The notes under the pieces are model-generated. The model was not told where the DNA came from and ran no database searches. It saw nothing but the letters and a program-made list of their open reading frames with translations. A DNA stretch of 64,000 nt. It comes from Thamnocephalis sphaerospora (lineage: Eukaryota > Zoopagomycota > Zoopagomycetes > Zoopagales > Sigmoideomycetaceae). Within the stretch, counting starts at the first letter, position 1, and each line of letters opens with the position of its first letter. Made by a program: the position numbers and the translations under genes. Shown piece by piece: positions 30,737 to 42,116 of the stretch. The stretch is from contig KZ992432.1 in NCBI GenBank assembly GCA_003614735.1, forward strand, positions 1-64,000, given 5' to 3'.

Positions 30737-32015
30737 ATGGCCAAGACGGGCGAGAAGCATGGCCAAGGTGGTCTATTGTCGCTGAAACAACGGACCAAGG
30801 GCCGCATGGCGACGCAGAAGACAGGGTCGTGCGTTAGCGAAGCATCGGCGGACGTAATAGCAGGTGGCAATGGAGGTGAAAGCGCACGCGTGGCGTCTAC
30901 GCCGGATCGATACGCCGTTGCAAACAGGCCGGACAACGAGAAGCACGGAACGGAGCGGAGCTCAGTCGTGGTGGCGGCCAAGCGACGGCGGACAAAGCAC
31001 ACTGGCGCCGGGGCGGACACGCTCGCTTGCTGTGCGGAATGCGGCATGTCCTACACCCGCGGCCAGGAGGAAGACGAGCGCTTACATCGGCAATACCACC
31101 GGGCGATGAAGCGTGGGATTGTCTTTTCTGTAGGTGAACACAAAGACACGGGCACGACCAGCGCTGACTGGGCAACTGTAGAACACACGTGAAATGCAGG
31201 TTGTTGCTTCGCACGCGGAGGGAACCAACGGCTATGGCGGCCGAGTCGTTCTACTGCCGGAACGTCGATCAGCCGCACATGCTCGCAAGGTAAAAATTGA
31301 TTTGCATTGGATACGGCAAGCACCCGTTTGTTAATGCAATGTTGCTGCTCGGAAAACAGCTAGAGCAAATACTGGCCAAAATGAGCGAGGAGCTGGGCAC
31401 TGTCCATGCAGAGATGGATCAGCCTGCTGGGCTTAAAGTGGGCATGTGCGCTGTACTCGCCGACATTGGTCGCCGACTCTGACGAATGACGTCGGCCAGA
31501 TCTATGTATATCTTTCGTCCGGAAATGCCGTGGTGGGCTGTCTGATAGCCGAACCTATCCGCTGGGCCTACCGAGCAGAGCGATCGGCTGCTGGGACTGT
31601 GGCCGGTGATGCCGTGCCAGCCTCGTCTGAAGGTGTCGTCTACGCGCAAACGTAAGTGTATGGCCAGCGATCAGTATAGGCGCCTGATCGCTTATACATC
31701 ACCGCACCAGCCACGCACCCATACGATGCGTTTGCGGCATCAGTCGCATCTGGGTGGCCAGACATGCGCGGCGGCACGGCGTGGCCACTCGCATGCTCGA
31801 TGCATTGCGGTATGGATTGCGTACGAACATGGTCGTGGCATCGGTCATGGCTAACGCGCATGGATAGAAACTCGTTTGTTTATGCATGCGTACTGCAGCC
31901 AGACCAGATTGCCTTTTCGCAGCCTACATCCGCCGGCGCTCGTCTGGCCGAGCATTATCAGAAGCGACAAGATTTTCTGGTTTATCTAGAAGGTGTTGCA
32001 ACTACCATGGCATAG
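30737..32015 (+). CDS. ECO1: Cohesin acetyltransferase ECO1/ESCO
   Basis: Six exons (30737-31129, 31200-31289, 31360-31437, 31500-31651, 31711-31820, 31903-32015) join in phase to 311 residues. A basic N-terminus leads to the family's single zinc finger: CAECGMSYTRGQEEDERLH then RQYHRAMKRG. The acetyltransferase part has LEQILAKMSEELG, the strand VYLSSGNAVVGCLIAEPI, then CGISRIWVARHARRHGVATR, in which RRHGVA is the acetyl-CoA loop. It ends IAFSQPTSAGARLAEHY and FLVYLEG, also hallmark. Eco1 acetylates Smc3 in S phase to establish sister-chromatid cohesion. The last acceptor is taken at AGCCAG rather than four bases earlier because only it keeps AFSQPT in frame. Confidence 0.93.
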
Positions 32016-32391
32016 CCATGCTGCAATAGAATGCGGTTTTAGGCCGAGACAAAGGATGCCGCACGTTTGGAATGTGCCTCCCTTGAGTCACCATGATCGC
32101 TAGGCCATGCGTGGCAATGCAGCATGGGCCAGTGTGAACGAGGGCATCAGCATGTCCATGCTGAATGGTCGGCGCGTGGCGCCTATCGCCAGTTTTCTGA
32201 CGGAATATTGTTTTTTTGGTTGTAAAGCAGGACGCAGCTTTTTGTTCTCGCCGCTATCGCTGCTGCTGCTCTTCTCCCACCACACAGCCTGTGGTTTACG
32301 TCAGCCGCCTCTGCTCCTGATTGCTGGCCTAAACGTTCAGCTGCCTGCGCCTGCTGCCACCCTGTCCGACCGCCAGTGACCAGACTGCGCC

Positions 32392-34102
32392 ATGGACCCA
32401 ACGCTGCGTCTGCTGATGCGCTACAAGAGGCCGCACAAGATTCGCCAGTTGTTTTTGGACAATCAGCGGATTCCGTCCGTTGAGATACTGTGCCTGTCGC
32501 CGCCCTCCTCTTCCTCGGACACTACGGACGCGTGTGCGCCGCTGCCACGCTTTGTGAATCTGCTGGTGCTGTCGTTGACCGACGTGCACTGCACGAGTCT
32601 GCGCGGCTTTCCGTCTCTGCCTGAACTGCGCCGGGTAGGTGGATGCGCAGCGGCGTTTACGGCGTGTACAGGCACGTGTCGTATTCTGGGATAAGCGCGT
32701 GCTGTAGGCTGACTGCATCGCGTGTTGGCTGTGCTATCGGTTCGTGACGGCACATGGACAGCTTGCTCTGGCCGACAACAAAATCACCAATGGCCTGGGT
32801 GAACTAGTAGGCAAGGTACCGATGTTAGAGTATCTCGATCTGAGCAACAACAGGATAGGCGACTTTGCCACGCTAAAACCACTGGTGCGTGACATGGTGA
32901 CAGCTTGAGGTAGTCGCTTGGGCAAGGGCGCATGCTAATGGTACTGCCATACGCTTGGTGGACGACCATGTATGCAGCGTCATATAGAAAGCCTGCGGCA
33001 TCTCAGTCTTATTGATTGCGAGATAACGGCAAAGCAAGATTACCGTGCGCGCATCTTTGAAATGCTGCCATTCTTGGAAACGCTGGACGGACAGGATCGG
33101 TGAGTTTTAGGTTGGCATAGCAGTGATAGACGAGTGCTAATGTGTATTTTGGATTTACTACAGCGATGGTCAGAATGTAGACTCGGAGGAGGATTCGGAT
33201 GAAGATGAGGATATGGACGGAGAACCAATGATGGTGCTAAGCTCCCAAGATAGCGACGACGATAGTGAGCTGGAGGATTCGGACGAGGAAGCGTCACAGG
33301 ATGGCATGGGCGACGACGATGACGCGCTATACGGATTGCCACAGCAGCGGAGACAGTATCTAGCGGCGCTGGGAGGTGACATTGCCGATGCCGATGAGGA
33401 TGATGAGGACGATGATGACTATGTGAGCGAACCGTCGAATGATGGCGCCGAGGACCACGCTACTGCACCCAACGGCAAAGCAGCGTCCAAACGCGGCAAG
33501 CAGGCAGCCTTTGACAAGGAAGATGAGGAGGATGAAGAGGATGCATCGTACGGTAGCGACGATGATCAGGAGGTGTACAGCAATGGGGATGTAAAGACAC
33601 ACCGGTCGACAGACAGTCGTAGTGCAGCACAGCAGAACAGTGCGAGCGGAGCAGAGGATGGCGAAGAGGATGAGTTTGACGAAGTATTTGATGACGATGA
33701 TGACGACGACGAAGAGGAGAGCGAAGAGGAAAGCGACGGTGCCGAGGATGGACCTGGCCTATCTTACCTCATCCAGACTCCGCCGGTGAGTGGTATAATA
33801 CGCGGATTTACTGCATTTGGAAACCTTGCTCTGACGGCCAGTGCGCATGTAGAGCTCAGAAGATGAAGATTCCGACAATGATGAAGGCTGGTCGCCGGCT
33901 AAGCGAAAGCACGATGTAGGCAGTGTGGCAGGGACGATGCGTCAACCAAGACTAACCCGCCCATTTGTAGAGCTTGAGCGAATCGCATGACGAGACTGCC
34001 GTGCCGTCCGACCGGGGCGCCGATGTGACCAACGGTAGTCATGCCGCCACTGTGCGCAAGACCGGCAAAGCCAGCAAGACGACCAAGAAACAGCGGAATT
34101 AG
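32392..34102 (+). CDS. ANP32-like acidic leucine-rich nuclear phosphoprotein
   Basis: Six exons (32392-32634, 32762-32884, 32978-33099, 33164-33785, 33853-33915, 33971-34102) join in phase to 434 residues. The N-terminal 160 residues are ANP32-type LRRs: LFLDNQRIPSVE, LALADNKITNGLGEL, LEYLDLSNNRIGDF and LRHLSLIDCEIT, capped by FEMLPFLETLDGQD. The rest is a very acidic tail of Asp/Glu/Ser blocks, then a basic end (AKRKHD, KASKTTKKQRN) that may serve nuclear import. Family members act as histone chaperones and PP2A or export adaptors. At 434 residues it is longer than animal ANP32A (about 250), almost all of the excess being the acidic tail. Confidence 0.88.
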
Positions 34103-34221
34103 GATTCAGGTTGTGTATTTTATTACTGACGTCCACTTGCGTGGCTAATAGTTATTTGCCTTACTGGGATGTGACTCACGCACTGTTGGTGGGCTTCTCT
34201 CAACAGCAATAAAGCAGTAGC

Positions 34222-35466
34222 ATGCGGTGCGATGCAAAGCTCGCTCTTTTGCCTCTTACCCCTCGCGACATATTCTATACGCACAAGCTGCTCGCTCAAA
34301 TGACCGTCATACCTCCTGCCAGTACAAGTAGCGATGCCGTGACGCAAACCTCTCGGCTGGCCTTGCTGCCGCCCGACGTGCTGCTGCGCTTGCTGGTGGC
34401 GTTGGAAGCGGAAGAAGTGGGCCGTCTAGCGCAGGTATGCCGAGCCTTTCACGCCATCACGCCCACGGCCATCTATCTGCAGCTGCGCGACGAACACCGG
34501 CCACTCCTGGACGTGGAGATACAGCAGTGGGGCGCTCGCACATTCAAGACGCTGCGCCTACGCCCAGTCATGTTTGACAGCCGCCACGGCGCAGTGCAAT
34601 TCCGCTGCACGCAAGTAGGCACGCGCCAAAAAGGAAGCGACAGAGTTTTCTGGGATAAGACGATGACGAACGCTAGTCTGCCCAAAGGCACGCGCTACCG
34701 GCTGTTCTTTAGCAAGTGGGCACGTCCCGTCATCCTGCTGGATCGTGCCGAGGACGGACTTTGCGGTGGCGGCAGCTCAGCGCAAAAGCTCTTTCACGAG
34801 CTTTACAGTCCTTATCTCAACACCACCTACTACTGCGTTCCGGGCTATATTGGCGACGGGTGTGTGATAGCTCACTGGAAACCAAGTCAGCAGGAGGACC
34901 AGCTGTCGCTGTCGTGGCTGCGCGTGTCGCTTTCCTACATTCTGGGCAATCTGCGCCATCCACCTCCGCGCCCAGGCCTCATGTACCGGGCAAAACTTCA
35001 GCAATTTGAGGAAGCGCTGCATGCACGCGGAGCATCAACGTACAATGCATACGACTCGACATTGCTGGCGTGGTGTGTCGGTGACCTGTCCGACACGGCC
35101 GATGAGGTGGTTGAGCGTGTGTCGCGCCATCTGTCGCGGCGCCAACGGGTTGAAGCTGCACTGCTTGCTGCGGACATTGATCCGGCCTGTATGTGGAAGT
35201 ACAGCTTTGTACAGCGGTTTGTGGCCGACGGCACCGAGGAAAAGGAGCATGCACGCGTGGCGGCTGGCGAAGATCCGCTGGCAGCTGAGCAGGCTGTGGC
35301 AGCTGAGCATGGCATTGACACAGTCCAGTCGGTGGTGCGGCGTATCCGTGACTCTGAGGAGGCCTACGCGACAGCCAACGACAGCAGCGCACCGGTGATG
35401 CTGGACAGTGCGTCGGGCCTGCTTGGCACTGTAAAGCGCGCATTTAGAACGCACCTGTTCTCGTAG
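34222..35466 (+). CDS. F-box protein, unrecognised C-terminal part
   Basis: A single-exon gene of 414 residues, starting 119 bases after the ANP32 stop. Residues 45-90 fit an F-box: LALLPPDVLLRLLVALEAEE then VGRLAQVCRAFHAITPTAI, followed by YLQLRDEHRPLL. F-box proteins bind Skp1 and bring substrates to SCF ubiquitin ligases. The remainder shows no LRR, WD40 or Kelch repeats. It has an aromatic-rich middle (KWARPVILLDRAED, YLNTTYYCVPGYIGDG, SLSWLRVSLSYILGNL) and a helical, charged C-terminal third ending GLLGTVKRAFRTHLFS. The substrate is unknown. The intronless state contrasts with both neighbours. Confidence 0.72.
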   Translation: MRCDAKLALLPLTPRDIFYTHKLLAQMTVIPPASTSSDAVTQTSRLALLPPDVLLRLLVALEAEEVGRLAQVCRAFHAITPTAIYLQLRDEHRPLLDVEIQQWGARTFKTLRLRPVMFDSRHGAVQFRCTQVGTRQKGSDRVFWDKTMTNASLPKGTRYRLFFSKWARPVILLDRAEDGLCGGGSSAQKLFHELYSPYLNTTYYCVPGYIGDGCVIAHWKPSQQEDQLSLSWLRVSLSYILGNLRHPPPRPGLMYRAKLQQFEEALHARGASTYNAYDSTLLAWCVGDLSDTADEVVERVSRHLSRRQRVEAALLAADIDPACMWKYSFVQRFVADGTEEKEHARVAAGEDPLAAEQAVAAEHGIDTVQSVVRRIRDSEEAYATANDSSAPVMLDSASGLLGTVKRAFRTHLFS

Positions 35467-35928
35467 AACCGCCGTATCGACGATCCTCTCTACGCTGCGT
35501 GCGCCTGTTGTCTTTATCTTTGTTGTTAGTAAAGGGCATGTGGTGCCAGTTATTGCGCTCTCGATTCATCGGTAGACACGAAGGACTAACTAGGCCTGGT
35601 ACAAAGACCAAGCAGAACCGGACCGCACCCAACCGACGCCTTCCCACACACGCTCAAGGCGCATGTGTTCTCCGTCTCTGTTAGCTTGACGACTGAGGTG
35701 CTTCATCGATCGCCCGATCAGGGAGACCATCAACATCAGCGCTTTTATGCAAACATGTTATAAATTGCGTTGTGCCGAGCCATCAGCCAGGTGCCACGAT
35801 GCTCAGCTGCATGGCGTATCGCGCGTGCATGGCAGGTATTGTGGGATCAGTGGGCATTGCTTTTTTCTTATTGTCGGCCACCGCCCACCACAGCGCATCG
35901 CCGCCATTAGCCACACAACATTGCCGTC
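35467..35928. other. Intergenic region, F-box gene / ELP2
   Basis: About 460 bases between two plus-strand genes; promoter of ELP2 presumed. Nothing else was recognised. Confidence 0.5.
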
Positions 35929-38900
35929 ATGACCGCTGTCCACGTCGCACCCAGCCTCATCGCCGTCGGCTGCAACCAGCTGCCAGGCACGGTGGCCTGG
36001 TCGCCGGACGGCCTGGTGGCCTACGCTGCGGACCAGTCCGTCGCTCTGTACCGCCTACCGCCGACCGTTGACGCTGGCAGCAACACCAGCCCGAATCCAG
36101 CTGGTGCCGGTGTATTCACGACGCTGCACGGACACAAGGGCCGCGTCAATGCCGTGCGGTTTATCGTACGCGGTGCGTCGCGGCGTTTCCTGGTCTAGAG
36201 CGCCGATTGGCCGTGTGAAATGCTAACGACAGCAGTGTAGACCAGCAAACGGTCGCGATTATATCTGCGGCAGCCGATAACACGGTGCGCGTATGGCGAC
36301 GCGTTGACTCGACATCGGACAAGGAGGTAGGCAGCATGTGGCGCGCATTGCGATGATAGCAGCACCTTTGCCGTGACTGATGCTCGGACGTCTTTTGTCA
36401 CGGTGGCGTGCGCACGACGGCAGTGGCAATGTACAGACACGCTCAAAGGACATTCGGCCGCGGTAAACTCTGTGGCGCTGCTGTCGATGGGCGACACAGA
36501 TCTACTGGCCACGGCGGCATCCGATGGCAGTATCTGCATCTGGTCGCTTCCTCTGTCCGCAGACCCAGCGACACTTTTGCAGACGATAGATTTGGGAGGA
36601 CGAGACTCGACGGCACTGGCGCTAGAGCAGCTGCCTGGCACATCGAGTAAGGAGCTAGCGTTGGTCGGTGGTGCACAGCTGGCAAACGTACTAAGTATAC
36701 ATGTGTATTCTTTGTCGTCAAGTTCCTGTTCTGGTCTCGGCCAGCACTGATATGCGCATCTCGTTGTACACGCAGCGCAGCGGACAGGTAAGCAGCTTTG
36801 CTTGTGCAGAAATGACGTGTAATGATGCTTACACCATTATCCACGTACGCTGCAGTTTGTGCGGATGCTCCAGCTACAAGGACATACCGACTGGATTCGT
36901 GCGCTCCAGTTTGTGCGCCTGCCTGCAAGCCCCACTGCTGCCTGCAAAACGGAAGATCAGGGCACTGGAGAGCTCATGCTTGCCAGCGCATCGCAGGATC
37001 GTTACATCCGTCTGTGGCGTCTAACAGCGCTGTCGTCCGATATTGGTGCTGGATCGGAGAAACAGCCACCTGCAGCCTTGGCCACACCAGAGGACAGTGA
37101 GGCAGTGGCGATGGAGTCACTGCTGGATACTCTGCAAAAGACAGCGCTGTGAGTGGCTGGTGTGCACTCTATTCAAACTGGATCCCACTGACTTGGCAAT
37201 GCAACATGCGATCGACTGTAAACAGCGAGGGAGATGGTGCCCAGCTGAGCACCCAGGCATTTTTATTTGAAGCAACGAGTGCTGATAGCGATTCCACGTA
37301 AGCAACGAGGTAGTTGATATTTTGTAGCCAGTCGACACTAACACGCTTTTCAAAGTCGCTGGCGTTTCTCGGTCATGCTAGATGCTGTGCTGCAGGGCCA
37401 TGATGACTGGGTCTACAGCCTGTGCTGGCATCCGCCCATGCTCAAGCAGGGTATGTGTGTGTGTGTGTGTGTGTGTGCTGCCTAAAATACTAGCTGTGTT
37501 GCCAACATTACAACGCCAACGCATGTACAGATGGTGGATACGAGCAACCATTGCGGCTACTTTCTGCTTCGGCTGACAAGTCGGCCATTATCTGGGCTCC
37601 GGACGAGACAACCGGCATCTGGCTGCCAGAGGTTGGTTTGCCTGGCACACAGCGCTCAATCACTGCTTGACCAACACAGCGCTTTTTGGTCTGCGGGTTT
37701 AGTCGCGCGTTGGTGAGATTGCCGGCACGTCACTTGGACTATATGGTGCTCTATTTAGCGCAGACGGTAGTAGCATCCTGGCACACGGTCATCACGGTGC
37801 CTTTCATTTGTGGGCACGTGTTAGCGAGGATGATGGTATGCTGCGCAGAGATGGGTTTGGCTGTCGCAACATTCTACCGCTCATGCCTGGAATGCGTCAT
37901 AGATACCATCGCACGCTGGGAGCCTCGTGTGTGTGTAAGCGGTCACTTTAGCTCCGTACAAGGTTTGACCTGGCATCCAGAAGGGCGCTTCCTCGTTAGC
38001 GTTAGGTAGGATTTGTCGACAGACTAGCATGGTAATGGACGCTAACCTGGAACTGAATATATCAATAGTCTGGATCAGACAGCACGGCTCTACGCACCGT
38101 GGATTCAGCACGAAATGGAGCAAACTAGCTGGCATGAGATTGCACGGCCACAAGTACACGGCTACGATATGCAGTGTGTGTCATTCATTGACCATTTCCG
38201 GTATGCAAGCGGTGCCGATGAAAAGGTAACTTGGGCTGATAGCGAGTTAGCAGCAGCATGTCAATGCATACTAACTGGCTGCTGCTAGGTTGTTCGCATC
38301 TTTGATGCACCAGCCGCTTTTGTGCGCACGTTGGCATCACTCACCGGTGACATGGAGCTTCTAAAGGATGCGGTAAGGACCGAAACAGTATGATGCCAAC
38401 TGGCACTGATCGGATGCAAACTAATGATGATAACGCCATCTTACAGGAGAGTCGCCCAGCAGCTGCCAACCTTCCACCCCTTGGTCTTTCAAACAAGGCG
38501 ATTGCGCAGGAACACGTGGATGGAAATGGTGCAGCAGCAGATGAGGATGCCATGGATGGAGCTGAAACTGAAGAGGTGATCGAGGCCAGTCACGGGCAGA
38601 GCTATGCATTGCCACGCGGTCCTCGGTCCTTTGGAGCAACGGATGCTCAGCAGCCACCGTTTGATGAGCAGCTACAGCAGTTGACTTTGTGGCCGGAAAC
38701 TGAAAAGCTGTACGTATACGGCGGATTGCAATCCATGGCCAGACCAGCGACTTATATGCTACGGTACCTGTCGACATAGATATGGACACGGCTTTGAAAT
38801 CATTGCGGTGGCTTCGTCGCGCGACGGCCGATATCTAGCAACGGCGTGCAAGGTACGTGTGTGCGGCTGTGCAGAAATGATTCCAGCGCCGCTCACCTGC

Positions 38901-39835
38901 CGGCGTGCTAGGCGGCAAGTCCAGAGCACGCGATACTGCGCATTTTTGACACGCAAACCTGGAAAGAGCTGCCCTCCAAGCTGGCAGCACATACGCTTAC
39001 CGTGACCAAGGCACGCTTTGCGCACAACGACCGCTGGCTACTCACGGTGTCTCGCGACCGCTCCTGGGCACTGTACAAACGCGGTGAGAGTGAACACGGT
39101 GAGTGAACGCAATGCTTGAGGTGAATACGACGTATTTTCCGTTTGTTCATGCTTGACTGCGGCACACAGAGCCATTCACACTAGCTGCCAAGATGGTCAA
39201 GGCACACGCACGTATCATTTGGGATGCCAGCTGGTCGCCAGACGACCTTCTTTTCGCCACTGGCTCGCGAGATAAAACGGTATGTCGACGCTTCCGTACT
39301 AGCACAGCAACGCAAACTGATAGATGCGTCAATAGGTAAAAATCTGGAAACAAGTCGTTGATTCCGCCCAGCCTGATGCGTGGTCGTGTGCGGCCACCAT
39401 CAAATGCAAGGAGAGCGTGACCGCGATCGACTTTGCTCCGCTGTGTGCCGCCGGGTAAGTACGTTCGACGACAAGTAATTGCGCTGTTGCTAATGTACCA
39501 AGGTACGTCCACGTGCAGATACTGTCTGGCGGTTGGCCATGAAGATGGCCACATTGCTTTCTATCGTGCCGGAGAAAGTGCCGCAGACTGGGCATTGCTT
39601 GGACAGGTGCCAGCCAGGTGTGTACAAAGCGTCTAGCGATGCAGCACGGTACAAGCATGCTCACTGTTAGTGCTGGGCACGTTTTAGTCTTGCACATGCT
39701 TCTACCGTCAACGGACTTGTTTGGCGTTGCCCACCGCAAGAGGGCCATGGCAGCGGAGCTGCGTCGTCCGGCTACCAGCTGGCCACCTGCGGGCAGGATC
39801 ACTCGCTTCGCCTGTTGGACGTGTCGTTTGCGTAG
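35929..39835 (+). CDS. ELP2: Elongator complex subunit ELP2 (WD40), 19 exons
   Basis: Nineteen exons join in frame to 884 residues: 35929-36172, 36241-36326, 36424-36646, 36723-36787, 36856-37148, 37226-37297, 37356-37450, 37531-37631, 37703-37835, 37903-38005, 38069-38225, 38289-38372, 38447-38709, 38780-38852, 38912-39098, 39170-39279, 39336-39454, 39519-39617, 39688-39835. ELP2 signatures are [80 protein letters not shown] and [12 protein letters not shown]. The protein folds as two WD40 propellers within Elongator, which builds the cm5-type side chain on wobble uridine 34 of tRNAs. Length and repeat order match yeast (788) and human (826), with an Asn/Ala/Glu-rich insert before LYGHGFE. 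Two donors are not GTRNGT-like (GTTGGT, GTAACT). Confidence 0.95.
37455..37477. repeat. (GT)n tract at a 5' splice site of ELP2
   Basis: A TG/GT dinucleotide run that begins within the donor GTATGT of intron 7 and fills the first third of the intron. Confidence 0.9.
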
Positions 39836-39907
39836 ATCGCCAGCCAATAAAACGCACTGACGTTGTTTAGCACAACACACGACGGTACTGCTCATCTCAC
39901 ATTCACC

Positions 39908-40653
39908 ATGAATCCCGCACCACCAGCACCGCGGCCTCACCCCGAGCTAGATCGCGAGACGGTCGAAGCGCTGCGTGCCGTGCGCGATCGTCTCTTGCAG
40001 TTACGCGAGTCCTACTACTTTTTCATGCAGGCCGTGCACCCCGACAGTCCGACGCCAATATCCTGGTGCGTTGCCTGACCTGCAACCTGTGTGTCGCCAG
40101 ACTAACGCACTGACGTTGCAGGCCAGACTTGCTCGGCAAGTTTAATGTGCTGGTTGCCAAGCATTCGCATTTGCGCACGGAAATGCTGCGATATCGCACG
40201 CTGCTCAGTGGATTGGCGCTGCATCCATGCGAGCCCCCGGTAAACGAGGCTGAAGCCGGCTCCTTACCGGTTCTGCTGCGGACAAAACTGCTACCGGCCA
40301 TGGAACGCGATGAGCTGGCAGCACGGCAGGAGGCTAACGCGGAAGAGCCGAATGCGGAGGTAGGCAGACTTTGGACGCGCACCATTGGCAGCCGCTGATA
40401 CAACGCGCCCATGTGGCAGATACGAATGCAGATGCTGGAGCAGCTGCGACTACAGGCAGCAGAGATTGTGGAACAGCTGCGTGGCGAGATTGATTTGCGC
40501 CTGCGGATGGATCCGCTGGAGGTGGACCGGCCCGCAGAGCAGCCGGCAGAGGCTAGCACGGTTTCGGGCGAGAATCGTACGGTGGCAGCAGCAGACAAGC
40601 TGGAGAAGATCTTGTCGTGGATGTCCTCGGGGCCTATTCGTGTGATGCGGTGA
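39908..40653 (+). CDS. MED8: Mediator subunit MED8
   Basis: Three exons (39908-40065, 40122-40359, 40420-40653) join in phase to 209 residues. The helical N-terminus (ALRAVRDRLLQLRESYYFFM), then PTPISWPDLLGKFNVLVAKH, and the LRTKLLPAMERDELAARQE segment match Med8, where a Trp-Pro-x-Leu turn links the first helices and LRTKxxPE-like residues follow. The C-terminal exon is a helix (MLEQLRLQAAEIVEQLRGEI) ending KLEKILSWMSSG. MED8 sits in the Mediator head, contacts TBP, and anchors Med18/Med20 through its C-terminal helix. It begins 72 bases after the ELP2 stop, so the ELP2 3' UTR and the MED8 promoter must be very short or overlapping; AATAAA (about 39846) lies between. Confidence 0.85.
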
Positions 40654-42116
40654 TGCAATGTCGCATACGCAAATATACAAAGTCGAGCGCGGGCCTGGTT
40701 GTGCGATGGCGGTCGAGTCAATGCCAGGAAGGCGTGGGGCCAAACAGAAGCATACCATAACCGCTAGGAGTGCAGCGTGGCCATTGGCAGAACACGCGGA
40801 ATCAAGTGACGTTATGATAGTTTGAGACTCCCAAAAGTGTACACCACCGATTACACACCATTGGTTATGCAAACAACCGTAGGACCAACGACTGCGGCCA
40901 TGATACTGTTGCGCGACAATAGCGCGACTACCGAGGGTGACCATTTGACGTGGGTACCATACCGGCCATCTATTACGCCATCTACAGGTCTCCGCACACA
41001 CGCAGGCACGTGCAGAGCCGTCGGAATCGCTCGTTCGAGATGGCCGCCACGGCAACAGTCGTGTGCGTTGGAATACCCAATAGGGCAATCCATTGAGGCC
41101 GTCTATGCCTGGCGCCGCAGTGACGCTGCAACATCCAGTATCACCTGTTAGCCGCCACAGCGCATCATCGGAGGATAGGAACGTACACCGATGCATGCGT
41201 GGGCGCACCAATGTGTAGTAGCTTTTCGATGGGTTTCGCGCAACAGCTTAGCATCTGCAGCCAGGTTTATTGTATGTTCCAGGATTTCAACCACAGCAGC
41301 AGTAGGCAGCTTGGTCTTGCCCCGTCCAAATGGCCTCCTCTTCCAGGAGACGTCTGAGACGTGTTGCAAGCAGAGCCAGCATTGGCCTGCCCGCACAGAG
41401 GATGTATTGGAGAGGCAACGGCAGGCAGATGCTTGTGAGCAATGTCAGACACGGCAGGCATGTTATCCATGCCATCCTGGCGCACCAGACAAATGCCACG
41501 GCGGTCGAGGCCACACGGCAGCCATGGCAATACCATGGCCTGATAAGCGCACACGGCTACCCCGTGCCTATCCAACGCCGTTTGAAGGTCCCTTGTTGCT
41601 CCTTGCGCGTTCACACGCGCCTGAAAGTGGACGGAATCTACGGTCTTGCGGCAACACAGGTTATACAAAAGCAACATACAGAAACGTGAGGTGCACAAAC
41701 GCCGGTATAGCGCCGACGACACGCTAGTCTCTACTTCCTCTGCGCCAGTACGCTTGCGTCCCCCTTGCGCCTTTCCGCAGGCGAGCGCAGACACGCCTAG
41801 CCCGAGCTGGCACGAGTCAGCGGCGAGGGAACAGGAATAGCAACGGATAGCCGTGCAGCACTATGTAAGGCGAAACATTGTCAGACTAGCATCCGAACGT
41901 TGCGGTCACGTTCCGGGCTACGTAGGCGCTACCACCTATGCTGTCTGCTCGCCAAAGCCCTTACTTTCATTCTCCTATGCACCGTTATTGCATTCCATTT
42001 AAGTAGCTGTTGCCGCTCGTTTTACGAGCACGTTATCCGCAGCCTCACTAGCTCTTTTCACACTCATCTGTCCATATTTCATTCATTGTCGCGAAAGCAA
42101 GATCTCGCCGGACGAG
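40654..42116. other. 1.5 kb region with no supported gene
   Basis: Overlapping open frames occur on both strands (the longest on minus at about 40450-41211 and 41267-41794, several using non-ATG starts). None shows a family motif, and I could not splice them into one recognisable protein. Some minus-strand pieces are hydrophobic or helical (for example AVVEILEHTINLAADAKLL near 41260), so an unrecognised spliced gene is possible. Confidence 0.35.

Noticed and set aside
16790-39835. DPH4 and ELP2 as a linked translation-fidelity cluster
   Set aside because: Both tune translation, but they are about 18 kb apart with unrelated genes between, so co-location looks accidental.
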